Part shown: positions 14,746-21,627 of the stretch, one piece after another
Position numbering within the stretch: the first letter of the stretch is position 1
Layout: every line of letters starts with the position of its first letter
Assembly (NCBI GenBank): GCA_964354135.1
Contig: CAYGZA010000048.1
Span: forward strand, 1-28,064
DNA from: CAYGZA01 sp964354135
GTDB lineage: Bacteria > Planctomycetota > Planctomycetia > Pirellulales > Thermoguttaceae
DNA length: 28,064 nucleotides
Direction: 5' to 3'
The notes under the pieces: model-generated
The model's database searches: none
What the model was told of the DNA's origin: nothing
The model's input: only the letters and a program-made list of their open reading frames with translations
Translations under genes and position numbers: made by a program

Positions 14746-15801
14746 TCAGCCGCGTCGCTGTTTCGTCCACAGGGCCAGCCGCGGGGGGAGTTCCTCCGGC
14801 CGCGCCGTGCCGGTGGTCGCGAGATGCTGGACGGTGATCGAAGCGACGAGGTTGCCGACCAGTGCGGCTTCGGGGTGCGTGGCACCGGCAGCCAAGGCCA
14901 GAACCGCGCCGGCCGTGGCGCTGTCGCCCGCCCCGGTTGGGTCGATGGGACCTTCCACCCGCACGCCGGGAACGAGCGTCATCTCGGGGTCGCTCACGAG
15001 CATCCCCTCGGCCCCGCGCGTGGCAAAGATCGGGGCCCCGGTTTGAGCGCGGAGCCGCCGCACCGCCTCTTGCAGCTCGGCCAGCTCCAGCTTGGCATCC
15101 GGCGGCGCACTCCGGACGCCGACCGCCTCGAATTGATTCGGCTTGATGATCACGCTCTGAAACCGGCGGATCCGCCGCCGGCTGTCGGCCCAGAAGACGA
15201 CCTTGGGATACCGGTTCGCCCGCTCGGCGACCGCTTGGGCCACCCGCGTGGTGATCACGCCGCAGTCTTGCTCCTTGACCTGGTCGGCGATGACGAGCGC
15301 GTCGAGGTGCGGCAGGAGCGCGTCGAGCGAGCGGATCAGGCGGTCCTGCACGGCTTCGCCGGTCGGGACGCGGTTGTTGGTGTCGTAACGGTTGTGCTCG
15401 CCCGACAAGCTGCGGTCGTTCCTGTCGCGAGGCTTCAGATAGGTGGGCGTCATCCGCTCGGGATCGCAGTACAGGTGTTCGCTGTTGCACCGCAGGGCCG
15501 TGAGGTCCTTGCGCAGCTCGTACGATTCCCCGTCGTCGCCGGTGAAGCCGACGGCATAGAGCGTCCCGGCGCCCAAGGCCGAGAGGTTGCAGACCACCGT
15601 GCCGGCCGCTCCGGGGCTATGGCGGATGCTCACGACCTGATGGGCCGTCTTGCCGGTTTCCAGGCTCACTTCGGCAATCACCGGGTCCACGTCCAGGTAC
15701 TTGTCCAGGAAGAAGTCGCCGATCACGGCGATCCGCAACTGCCCGAACCGGGCGATCAGCTCCTCGAGCCGCCCCGGCGACATGTGCTTGAACGTCTCCA
15801 T
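14746..15801 (-). CDS. PfkB/RfaE-like sugar kinase
   Basis: The product, about 351 aa, belongs to the ribokinase/PfkB superfamily. An N-terminal RIAVIGDFFLDKYLDVDP strand region is followed by SPGAAGTVVCNLSALGA, a long central body with VIIKPNQFEA, and the catalytic signature DPTGAGDSATAG. The base Asp is residue 293 from this start. It resembles the N-terminal kinase half of HldE (RfaE), which phosphorylates D-glycero-D-manno-heptose 7-phosphate, but no C-terminal nucleotidyltransferase is fused. The ATG at 15801 follows GAGG by about five nt. Earlier starts at 15816 (ATG) and 15840 (TTG) lie in or beside the repeat array and lack good spacing. It is the third gene of a unit with the HAD and DHS-like proteins. 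The substrate is unproven. Confidence 0.85.
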   Translation of the reverse strand: METFKHMSPGRLEELIARFGQLRIAVIGDFFLDKYLDVDPVIAEVSLETGKTAHQVVSIRHSPGAAGTVVCNLSALGAGTLYAVGFTGDDGESYELRKDLTALRCNSEHLYCDPERMTPTYLKPRDRNDRSLSGEHNRYDTNNRVPTGEAVQDRLIRSLDALLPHLDALVIADQVKEQDCGVITTRVAQAVAERANRYPKVVFWADSRRRIRRFQSVIIKPNQFEAVGVRSAPPDAKLELAELQEAVRRLRAQTGAPIFATRGAEGMLVSDPEMTLVPGVRVEGPIDPTGAGDSATAGAVLALAAGATHPEAALVGNLVASITVQHLATTGTARPEELPPRLALWTKQRRG

Positions 15802-15824
15802 CCGAACCTCGCTCATCTCACCCG

Positions 15825-15859
15825 AATCCCCAATCCCCAATCCCTAATCCCTAATCCCC
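15825..15859. repeat. Heptamer array C (AATCCCC/AATCCCT)
   Basis: Five tandem 7-nt units lie between the DHS-like and PfkB genes: AATCCCC at 15825, AATCCCC at 15832, AATCCCT at 15839, AATCCCT at 15846 and AATCCCC at 15853. The array spans the last codons and stop (TAG, 15844-15846) of the DHS-like gene and the leader of the kinase. The units resemble cyanobacterial short tandemly repeated repetitive (STRR) heptamers. Confidence 0.85.
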
Positions 15860-16812
15860 CGTCTGATCGCATCGTACAGCGCCGGCACTGTCTCCCGGTG
15901 GTCCCCCTGCACGTAGAAGCTCGTGCCGCCGTCGGCGACGGTGCGCACCAGCACCGTCTTGTACGGGCGGAAGTAATAGCGCGGGTCGGTCTTCGCGGCT
16001 TCTTCGTGGATATCCTCGCCGAGCGTGGGCAGGTCGAACACCGCCGTGGTGAAATGCCGGATCGCGCGGCCTTCCTGTGCGGCCACGTTGCGGGCCATCG
16101 TGAGGGCCTTGAGGTAGACCTCGGGGCCCATCACCGCGCTGCCGACGTTCAGGAAGACGCCGCCTTCCAGCCGCGTGATGCTCTGGGTATAGATGAGGAA
16201 ATCCGTGTACGTGGCCATTCCCGTAGCGGCCGGGTCGAAGTTCGGGTGCTCGTGGACGATGTCCTGACCGATGGCCACGTGGACCGTCACGGGGACGCCC
16301 AGCCGCACGCCCGCGGCCAGCACGCTCGTCTCGCGGTACGGGAAGTCCTCCTCTTCGATCATCCGCCCGACGGCCTCGCCGAGCCCGATTCCTGCGCGGG
16401 CGGCGGCCACGGCGGCGTCGTTAATGCGGCCGGTCTCGCGCCACAGCCCAAACTCCCCGCTCTGGACGTAGCGGGCCACGCTCTCGCACGTCTGGCCGAT
16501 CAGGGCCAGCTCGAAATCGTGGATGGCCCCGGCCCCGTTGAGCGCCAAATGGGTCAAGAGCCGCCGCTCCATGAGGTCGATCAGCAGCGGTCCGTTGCCG
16601 GTGCGGAGCACGTGGGCCCCGCAGCAGAACATCACTGTGCGGTCTGCGCGGGCTGCCGTGACGACCCGCTCGGCCACCTGCGGGATCGCCGGGTGCGAAA
16701 AGGGCTGCCGCGGGCTGTTGGGGTAGACCATCACGGAGCGATTCACGTCGTGCGTCCGCTCCGCGAGCGGTCGCAGTCGAAGCCGGCTGCGGTCGAACTT
16801 GTCGAAGGGCAT
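15844..16812 (-). CDS. Deoxyhypusine-synthase-like conserved protein, function unknown
   Basis: The product, about 322 aa, starts MPFDKFDRSRLRLRPLAERT. It shows well-conserved blocks: MFCCGAHVLRTGNGPLLIDL (about 61-80), LTHLALNGAGAIHDFELALI (86-105), FGLWRETGRINDA, a GIGLGEAVGR turn, then VPVTVHVAIGQDIVHEHP (173-190) and EGGVFLNVGSAVMGPEVYLKA (216-236). Gly-rich loops after hydrophobic strands point to a Rossmann-like NAD-binding fold. The order of blocks recalls deoxyhypusine synthase-like proteins, though bacteria usually lack the hypusine pathway partners. The upstream frame from 16869 encodes repeat-derived residues, so the ATG at 16812 is preferred. No strong ribosome binding site is seen. 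Neighbours are a HAD phosphatase and a sugar kinase. I do not assign a reaction. Confidence 0.75.
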   Translation of the reverse strand: MPFDKFDRSRLRLRPLAERTHDVNRSVMVYPNSPRQPFSHPAIPQVAERVVTAARADRTVMFCCGAHVLRTGNGPLLIDLMERRLLTHLALNGAGAIHDFELALIGQTCESVARYVQSGEFGLWRETGRINDAAVAAARAGIGLGEAVGRMIEEEDFPYRETSVLAAGVRLGVPVTVHVAIGQDIVHEHPNFDPAATGMATYTDFLIYTQSITRLEGGVFLNVGSAVMGPEVYLKALTMARNVAAQEGRAIRHFTTAVFDLPTLGEDIHEEAAKTDPRYYFRPYKTVLVRTVADGGTSFYVQGDHRETVPALYDAIRRGIRD

Positions 16813-16848
16813 GGTTCCAGGTCCAGCGTCCGGAAAACAAGTATCCAA

Positions 16849-16960
16849 TGACCAAGGTTCAATGACCAAGGTTCAATGACCAAGGGCCAATGACCAAGGT
16901 TCAATGACCAAGGGCCAATGACCAAGGTTCAATGACCAAGGACCGAGGCCCAATGACTAA
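16849..16960. repeat. Heptamer array A (TGACCAA/GGTTCAA/GGGCCAA)
   Basis: Sixteen consecutive 7-nt units run from 16849 to 16960, in an alternating pattern: TGACCAA then GGTTCAA or GGGCCAA, repeated, ending GGACCGA, GGCCCAA, TGACTAA. It sits between the DHS-like and HAD genes and faces array B in the opposite orientation. Spurious reading frames through it encode WSLNLGHW repeats. Confidence 0.95.
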
Positions 16961-16989
16961 TGATTCGTGGGTCGCCCGGGAATCATCGT

Positions 16990-17052
16990 TTGGTTATTGG
17001 CCATTAGTCCTTGAACCTTGAACCTTGGTCCTTGAACCTTGGTCATTGGTCA
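16990..17052. repeat. Heptamer array B (TTGGTCA/TTGAACC), inverted relative to array A
   Basis: Nine consecutive 7-nt units: TTGGTTA, TTGGCCA, TTAGTCC, TTGAACC (twice), TTGGTCC, TTGAACC and TTGGTCA (twice). They are the reverse complements of the units in array A, 29 nt away, so the two could pair into a long hairpin or cruciform. The last unit contains the HAD gene's stop codon (17050-17052). Confidence 0.95.
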
Positions 17053-18018
17053 TTCCCCCTTCCACAGGTACTCCAGCAGCGGCCGGTAATCGCGAAAGTC
17101 CGGGATCACCAGACCGGCCCCAGCGCCGATAAGGCGGTCTCGCTTCCACGGGTCGGGCTTGCCGCTGCGGCCCGCCTCGTCGCTGGCCACGGCGACGGCC
17201 ATCCCGCCGACCGCCACGATATTCTGGATCTCCACATATCCGTCGCCGAATCCGACCAGGGCCGCCCCGTCCACCCGATTCTCCGTCAGGATCCGCTCGA
17301 TCACCATCGCCTTGGAGAACGACTTGAAGTCCTCCAGGGCCCCGTAGACGTGGCGGCCGAAGAACCGGTCGAGCCCGAGGATCGCGACCTCCTCGACGAC
17401 GTAGTGCTCGTCCGTGCCGCTGGCGACGTACAGTGCCGCATCGCGGCGCTCCAATTCTTCGAGCAGCTCGATCGAGTACGGCACGAGCATTTCCCGCGGC
17501 GAGACTTTGCCGGAGCGGAGGGCCTCGCGCCGCCCGGCGATCCGCTCCATGAGCCGCTCGTGGTATCGCTGCTTGTAGAGCAGCGGGTCTTCCGGCACAC
17601 CGCCGCGGCGGGCGACCTCCTCGGCCAGCCGCATCATCTGGTAGATCGTCTGCTTGCCGGTCAGCTCGGTGACGAAATCCCTCGCGACGGCGCCCAGGGC
17701 CTCAGGCGATTCGTCGGTCCCGGTGGCCCGGAGCACCTCGACCATCATCGGGACCATCACGTTCACCCAGCCTTCGCGGATGAGGCTCAGCGTGCCGTCG
17801 AAGTCGAAGAGCACGTGCCGCGGCGGCTCCCGCCGGGCGACCGGCCGGACGATCTCGATGCTCGTCCCCGGCAAGAAGCCGGCGGAACGGACCTCGCCCG
17901 CGACTGGCCGGTAGTCGTCTTCGTGGCAATTCGTGCTTCTGAGATCCATAACCACGACTTCGGTCTCGCGACCCGGGAGGGCGAAGCCCGTGCTGTGCCG
18001 CAGCAGCTCAACCTTCAT
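17050..18018 (-). CDS. HAD-superfamily phosphatase with N-terminal extension
   Basis: The product, about 322 aa, carries the HAD motifs: motif I HVLFDFDGTLSL, motif II LYVASGTDEHYV, a lysine in DFKSFSKAMVIERI, and motif IV ALVGFGDGYVEI. An alpha-helical cap lies between I and II (about 85-180), as in phosphoglycolate phosphatase/beta-phosphoglucomutase-like members. Ahead of motif I are about 70 residues of unrecognised sequence (MKVELLRHSTGFALPGRE and so on) not found in plain HAD phosphatases. The start is uncertain: the ATG at 18018 is chosen, while a GTG at 18060 would add 14 residues. The stop codon is part of heptamer array B. It is the first gene of the set with the DHS-like protein and the PfkB kinase. 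The substrate is unknown, most likely a phosphorylated small molecule. Confidence 0.82.
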   Translation of the reverse strand: MKVELLRHSTGFALPGRETEVVVMDLRSTNCHEDDYRPVAGEVRSAGFLPGTSIEIVRPVARREPPRHVLFDFDGTLSLIREGWVNVMVPMMVEVLRATGTDESPEALGAVARDFVTELTGKQTIYQMMRLAEEVARRGGVPEDPLLYKQRYHERLMERIAGRREALRSGKVSPREMLVPYSIELLEELERRDAALYVASGTDEHYVVEEVAILGLDRFFGRHVYGALEDFKSFSKAMVIERILTENRVDGAALVGFGDGYVEIQNIVAVGGMAVAVASDEAGRSGKPDPWKRDRLIGAGAGLVIPDFRDYRPLLEYLWKGE

Positions 18019-18081
18019 CTCTGGCTCGGAAGGAGCCTCGCCCACCCGTTCTCCGGGCACACCAGCGCCACTCTAACACGG

Positions 18082-18110
18082 AGCATAGCAAAACGCGGGC
18101 GGATCTCCAA
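18082..18110 (-). promoter_or_regulatory. Candidate promoter for the HAD/DHS-like/PfkB genes
   Basis: In minus sense TTGGAG (18105-18110) and TATGCT (18082-18087) are 17 bp apart. The -10-like element matches four of six consensus positions and the -35 about three. It sits 64-92 nt before the ATG at 18018 and shares the intergenic region with the divergent promoter for the enolase-family gene. Confidence 0.3.
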
Positions 18111-18131
18111 GGGGCACAATCGGCAGGGCGC

Positions 18132-18160
18132 TTGACACTGCCTCCGGGCGTCGCTAAACC
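18132..18160 (+). promoter_or_regulatory. Candidate sigma-70 promoter for the enolase/fucosidase genes
   Basis: A perfect TTGACA (18132-18137), a 17-bp spacer and TAAACC (18155-18160) precede the ATG at 18181, with AGAGGG as ribosome binding site. The -10 match is only partial. The spacing and position are right for a short leader of about 14 nt. Confidence 0.45.
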
Positions 18161-18180
18161 AATGCCAAGAGGGATCGCCC

Positions 18181-19296
18181 ATGAAGATCGACCGCATCGA
18201 GCTTTTCCCGCTCTGCTACCCTTGCCGATTCTGGAAGTTCCTGGCGGGCTCGCCCGGCCACACCGTGATCCTGGTCAAGATCACCGCGGACGACGGCACG
18301 GTCGGCTGGGGAGAGAGCCTGCCCGTGCCGAAATGGAGCTACGAGACGCAGGAGACGGCTCTGGTGGTTCTGCGGCACTATTTTGCCCCCGCCCTCGTAG
18401 GCCGCGACCCATTGGACCTGGAAGCCGCCGAGCAGGCCCTCGATGCCGCGCTGGCCCCCGCGTTTTCTACGGGGATGCCGATCTCTCGGGCGGGGCTCGA
18501 CATGGCGCTGCACGATCTCGCCGGAAAAGTGACCGGCCGATCGCTGGCAGGAATGTGGGGGCTCGCGGGCGGCGGCCCGGTGACGCTGAGCTGGACGGTC
18601 AGCGTCCGCACGCTCGCCGAAGCGGAGGCCGAAATCGAGGAGGGCCAGAAACGCGGCTACCACAGTTTCAACGTCAAGATCGCCCCGAATGCGGAGTTCG
18701 ACATCGCCCTGGGAAAGCTCGTTCGGAAGCTCGTGCCCGCGGGCTTCTTATGGGCCGACGCCAACGGCGGCTACGATCTGGCCACGGCGCTGGAGGTTGC
18801 CCCGAAGCTGGCCGACGCGGGAGTGGATGTCCTGGAGGCCCCGCTGCGGCCCAACCGCATTAGCGGCTATCGGCAACTCAAGCGCCAGGGAGCCTTGCCG
18901 ATCACGATGGACGAGGGGCTCGTTTCGCCGGTCGAGGTCGAGGAGTTCATTCGCCTGGGAATGCTCGACGGGGTAACGATCAAGGTCTCGCGGGCCGGAG
19001 GGCTTGCATCGGCGAAGCGGCAGATTGAGATTGCCCGGGACGCCGGGCTCTTCTGGCTGATGAGCGGGCTGACGGACCCCGACATTGCCCTGGCCGCGTC
19101 GCTGGCTTTGGCCGGCGCGATGGGCCTGAGCCGGCCCGCCGCACTGAATGGGCCGCAGTTCCTTGTGGCCGATATCCTGGCCAAGCCGCTTGACATCCGC
19201 GGCGACCTGGCCGAAGTGCCCAGCGGCCCGGGCCTGGGCGTTGAGGTGGACGAGGCCAAGATTGCCGGGTTGATGAACACCACGGTGGTATCCTGA
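18181..19296 (+). CDS. Enolase-superfamily enzyme, muconate-lactonizing (MLE) subgroup
   Basis: The 371-aa product has the superfamily capping domain and barrel. Visible active-site residues are Lys166 (FNVKI), metal ligands Asp193 (WADANGGY), Glu219 (LEAPL) and Asp244 (ITMDEG), and the opposite Lys268 (VTIKVS). This Lys/Lys arrangement is the MLE subgroup, which includes cycloisomerases, o-succinylbenzoate synthases and dipeptide epimerases. The mandelate racemase/L-fuconate dehydratase subgroup instead has a His on that side. It is therefore unlikely to be a fuconate dehydratase despite the fucosidase 26 nt downstream. The specific substrate cannot be read. Ribosome binding site AGAGGG lies seven nt ahead, and the two genes are probably one operon. 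Confidence 0.87.
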   Translation: MKIDRIELFPLCYPCRFWKFLAGSPGHTVILVKITADDGTVGWGESLPVPKWSYETQETALVVLRHYFAPALVGRDPLDLEAAEQALDAALAPAFSTGMPISRAGLDMALHDLAGKVTGRSLAGMWGLAGGGPVTLSWTVSVRTLAEAEAEIEEGQKRGYHSFNVKIAPNAEFDIALGKLVRKLVPAGFLWADANGGYDLATALEVAPKLADAGVDVLEAPLRPNRISGYRQLKRQGALPITMDEGLVSPVEVEEFIRLGMLDGVTIKVSRAGGLASAKRQIEIARDAGLFWLMSGLTDPDIALAASLALAGAMGLSRPAALNGPQFLVADILAKPLDIRGDLAEVPSGPGLGVEVDEAKIAGLMNTTVVS

Positions 19297-19322
19297 CACG
19301 GGGCGAAAGGAGGAAGAAAACC

Positions 19323-21017
19323 ATGAGACGCCATTGGCATGTCTTCTTGACTGCCGCCATGACGGCCGGTTGCGCCATGCCGCTCGTGGCCGCCGAGCCG
19401 TCGGCCAAGCAGCCGAGTTGGCTCAAGGCCCAGCCCGAGCAGATCGAGTGGTGGCAGGATGCGAGGTTCGGGATGTTCGTCTGCTGGGGGCCGGTGAGCC
19501 TGACAGGCGAGGAGATCGGCTGGTCGCGGGGCAAGGCGTGGCCGGACCAGAAGCAGGGCGGCACCGGGCCCACCCCCGTCCAGGTCTACGATAATCTCTA
19601 CAGGAAATGGAGGCCGGACAAGTTCGACGCCCGGCAGTGGGCCGAAACCGCCAAGGACGCCGGCTGCCGGTACATGATCTTCCTCGTGAAGCACCACGAC
19701 GGCTACTGCCTCTTCGACACGAAGCTGACCGACTACAAGAATACCAGTCCTGAGGCGGCGTGGCGGCACGACGTGATGAAGGACATTGCCGGGGCCTGCC
19801 GCGAGACGGGTCTGAAGCTCTTCCTCTACTACTCGCAGCCCGACTGGCACCATCCCGACTACCGTAGGCCGACTCATGCCCGGTACATCCAATACCTGCA
19901 CGGGCAGATCCGCGAGCTTGTGACCGGCTACGGCCGGATCGACGGCCTGTGGTTCGACGGCCTCGGCGGCACCGCCAAGGACTGGGATGCCGAGGGGCTG
20001 TTCAGGATGGCCCGGTCGATCCAGCCGTGGCTGGTGATCAACAACCGCTGCGGGCTGGCCGGCGATTTCGACACGCCGGAGCAATTCGTCGGGAGTTTTG
20101 AGGTCGGCCGGCCGTGGGAGAGCTGCATCACGCTGGGCACGCAGTGGTCGTGGAAGCCGGACGACCGGATCAAGTCGCTCAAGGAGTGCATCGATCTCTT
20201 GGTCAGTTGTGCGTGCCGCGGCGGCAACCTGGCCCTGAACACCAATCCCATGCCCGACGGCCGGATCGAGCCTCGCCAGGCCGGTCGCTACCGTGAGATC
20301 GGCCGGTGGCTTGCCCAGTACGGCGAGAGCATCTACGGCACACGCGGCGGGCCGTTCCGCTCGACCACTTGGGGCGGCACGACCCACAAGGGCAGTACGA
20401 TCTACGTCCACATTCTCCGCGGGCGTGGAGAGAGGATCAAGCTGCCGCCGATCCATAGGAAGATCGTGGCCGCCTCGCTCTTGACGGGCGGCACGCCGGC
20501 GGTCGACAAGACGGACGATGCCATCGAGATATCCGTGCCGAAAGAGCACCGGCGGGAGCTGGACACGATCGTCGTGCTCACTCTCGATGGCCCGGCGGCC
20601 GACGTGAAGCCGGGCCGGCTCGCCTCCGGCTCGCTCACGCTCGGCAAGAAGGCCGCCGCGTCGAACGTGTTTCAGAAGTCGGCCGAGTTCAGCCCCGGGA
20701 AGGCCGTGGACGACGACTTGAGCACCCGCTGGGGCTGCGACTGGGGGACGCACTCGGCCTGGCTGGAGGTGGACCTCGGGCAACCGGCGAGATTCGACCG
20801 GACCTACATGAGCGAGCCCTACGGCCGGGTGCAGAAGTTCGCCATTGAAGTGAACGAGAACGGCCGGTGGCGGCCGGTTTACCAGGGGAAAACGATCGGC
20901 GAGGATTTCGAGGCCCGCTTCCCGGGGGTCACGGCCCGGCAAGTGCGATTGAACCTGCTGGAGACGACCGACGGGCCGTCGATCTGGGAATTCCAGCTCT
21001 TCGCGCCGGAGAACTGA
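19323..21017 (+). CDS. Secreted alpha-L-fucosidase (GH29) with C-terminal F5/8 (CBM32-like) domain
   Basis: The 564-aa product has a signal peptide (about 1-23). The GH29 (beta/alpha)8 domain follows, with ARFGMFVCWGP near residues 47-57, the LVKHHDGYCLFD block and GLWFDGL at about 208-214. Asp212 in that block is the expected nucleophile. A candidate acid/base Glu is in SFEVGRPWES. A beta-sandwich linker region follows. The end, from about residue 435 on, reads as an F5/8 type C (CBM32-like) carbohydrate-binding domain: SPGKAVDDDLSTRWGCD, WLEVDLGQPARFDR, then VRLNLLETTDGPSIWEFQLF. It should release alpha-linked L-fucose from glycans in the periplasm or outside the cell. The ribosome binding site AAAGGAGG is strong. 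Confidence 0.92.
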   Translation: MRRHWHVFLTAAMTAGCAMPLVAAEPSAKQPSWLKAQPEQIEWWQDARFGMFVCWGPVSLTGEEIGWSRGKAWPDQKQGGTGPTPVQVYDNLYRKWRPDKFDARQWAETAKDAGCRYMIFLVKHHDGYCLFDTKLTDYKNTSPEAAWRHDVMKDIAGACRETGLKLFLYYSQPDWHHPDYRRPTHARYIQYLHGQIRELVTGYGRIDGLWFDGLGGTAKDWDAEGLFRMARSIQPWLVINNRCGLAGDFDTPEQFVGSFEVGRPWESCITLGTQWSWKPDDRIKSLKECIDLLVSCACRGGNLALNTNPMPDGRIEPRQAGRYREIGRWLAQYGESIYGTRGGPFRSTTWGGTTHKGSTIYVHILRGRGERIKLPPIHRKIVAASLLTGGTPAVDKTDDAIEISVPKEHRRELDTIVVLTLDGPAADVKPGRLASGSLTLGKKAAASNVFQKSAEFSPGKAVDDDLSTRWGCDWGTHSAWLEVDLGQPARFDRTYMSEPYGRVQKFAIEVNENGRWRPVYQGKTIGEDFEARFPGVTARQVRLNLLETTDGPSIWEFQLFAPEN

Positions 21018-21024
21018 GGGGGAG

Positions 21025-21054
21025 GTTTCACGCAAAGGCGCCTTTGCGTGAAAC
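21025..21054. terminator. Perfect 30-bp palindrome between convergent genes
   Basis: GTTTCACGCAAAGGC is followed immediately by its exact reverse complement. It fills most of the 52-nt gap between the fucosidase stop (21017) and the end of the convergent 78-aa gene (21070). It probably serves as a bidirectional terminator, although no U-run follows. The symmetry could equally suit a dimeric DNA-binding protein. Confidence 0.6.
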
Positions 21055-21069
21055 GTCCGTCCTGCGGCT

Positions 21070-21306
21070 TCAGGGAACCACGCCGGATTCCTGGCAGAAG
21101 AGCACCCAGTTGCGGCTGCGGCGGACCACCACGGGGTGGACGAAGGCCCCGGGCAGACTCCACGGCTCGTGGGGAACGCGGAAATGGGCCTGAATGATGC
21201 GGCGCTGCGAATGCTCGTCCGGACATTCCTCCCTGCGGACAAGGAGCCAGTCGATTTGGCCGGTTTCGAGCACGGGGTCGAGGACCTTGACTCCTTGCTT
21301 CCGCAT
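21070..21306 (-). CDS. Small orphan protein, function unknown
   Basis: The 78-aa product is basic and has no signal, transmembrane segment or known motif. It starts MRKQGVKVLDPVLETGQIDW and has a central HFRVPHEPWSLPGAFVHPVVV segment. The ATG at 21306 is chosen because AAGGAGG lies eight nt upstream. A longer frame to 21522 lacks any start signal. It is transcribed toward the fucosidase, sharing the palindromic terminator region. I do not recognise the family. Confidence 0.6.
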   Translation of the reverse strand: MRKQGVKVLDPVLETGQIDWLLVRREECPDEHSQRRIIQAHFRVPHEPWSLPGAFVHPVVVRRSRNWVLFCQESGVVP

Positions 21307-21542
21307 AGGCGACGCCTCCTTGGCCGGCGGCACGTGGGTGCGCCGATTCTGCCTTAACCCAACCTCGTCTTGCCCCAGGAGCAGGAATCGTGCCGGTTTG
21401 CCGGGGGCCCTTCTCAACTTATTGGCAGGCAACAAGATGGGAGATTCCAAGAGGCGCCGGTTGAGCGTGTACGTTGCCGATCGGCTGCACTGTGGCGTCG
21501 GCACGCCGCCTTTCGGCAACACGTTGGGGCCGAAGCGATGAG
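21307..21542. other. Intergenic stretch, no gene seen
   Basis: This lies between the 78-aa orphan (minus) and the hairpin at the end of the transporter gene. Frames here have no ribosome binding site or recognisable domain. No other signal was found. Confidence 0.3.
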
Positions 21543-21595
21543 TTCACCACGGAGAGACTTCCGAAGTCTTCGAGACTTCGGAAGTCGGTGGGTGA
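21543..21595 (-). terminator. Nested hairpin after the APC transporter gene
   Basis: GACTTCCGAAGTC (21556-21568), a TTCGA loop and GACTTCGGAAGTC (21574-21586) form a perfect 13-bp stem. Each arm is itself nearly palindromic. It can extend outward by TTCACCAC (21543-21550) pairing with GTGGGTGAA (21587-21595). It lies 32 nt past the stop of the minus-strand transporter gene. It is consistent with a terminator or a repeat palindrome. Confidence 0.5.
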
Positions 21596-21627
21596 AGTCC
21601 CCGGGCGACCCCGGACGACCGCGCCGG

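Noticed and set aside
16743..16925. Frames encoding WSLNLGHW repeats
   Set aside because: Product of translating the heptamer array; no independent gene evidence.
16849..17052. CRISPR-like repeats
   Set aside because: Units are 7 nt without spacers, so this is a tandem repeat.
18867..21242. Long minus-strand open frame across the enolase and fucosidase genes
   Set aside because: It is antisense to two clear genes and its product is low-complexity with no domain; typical of GC-rich DNA.
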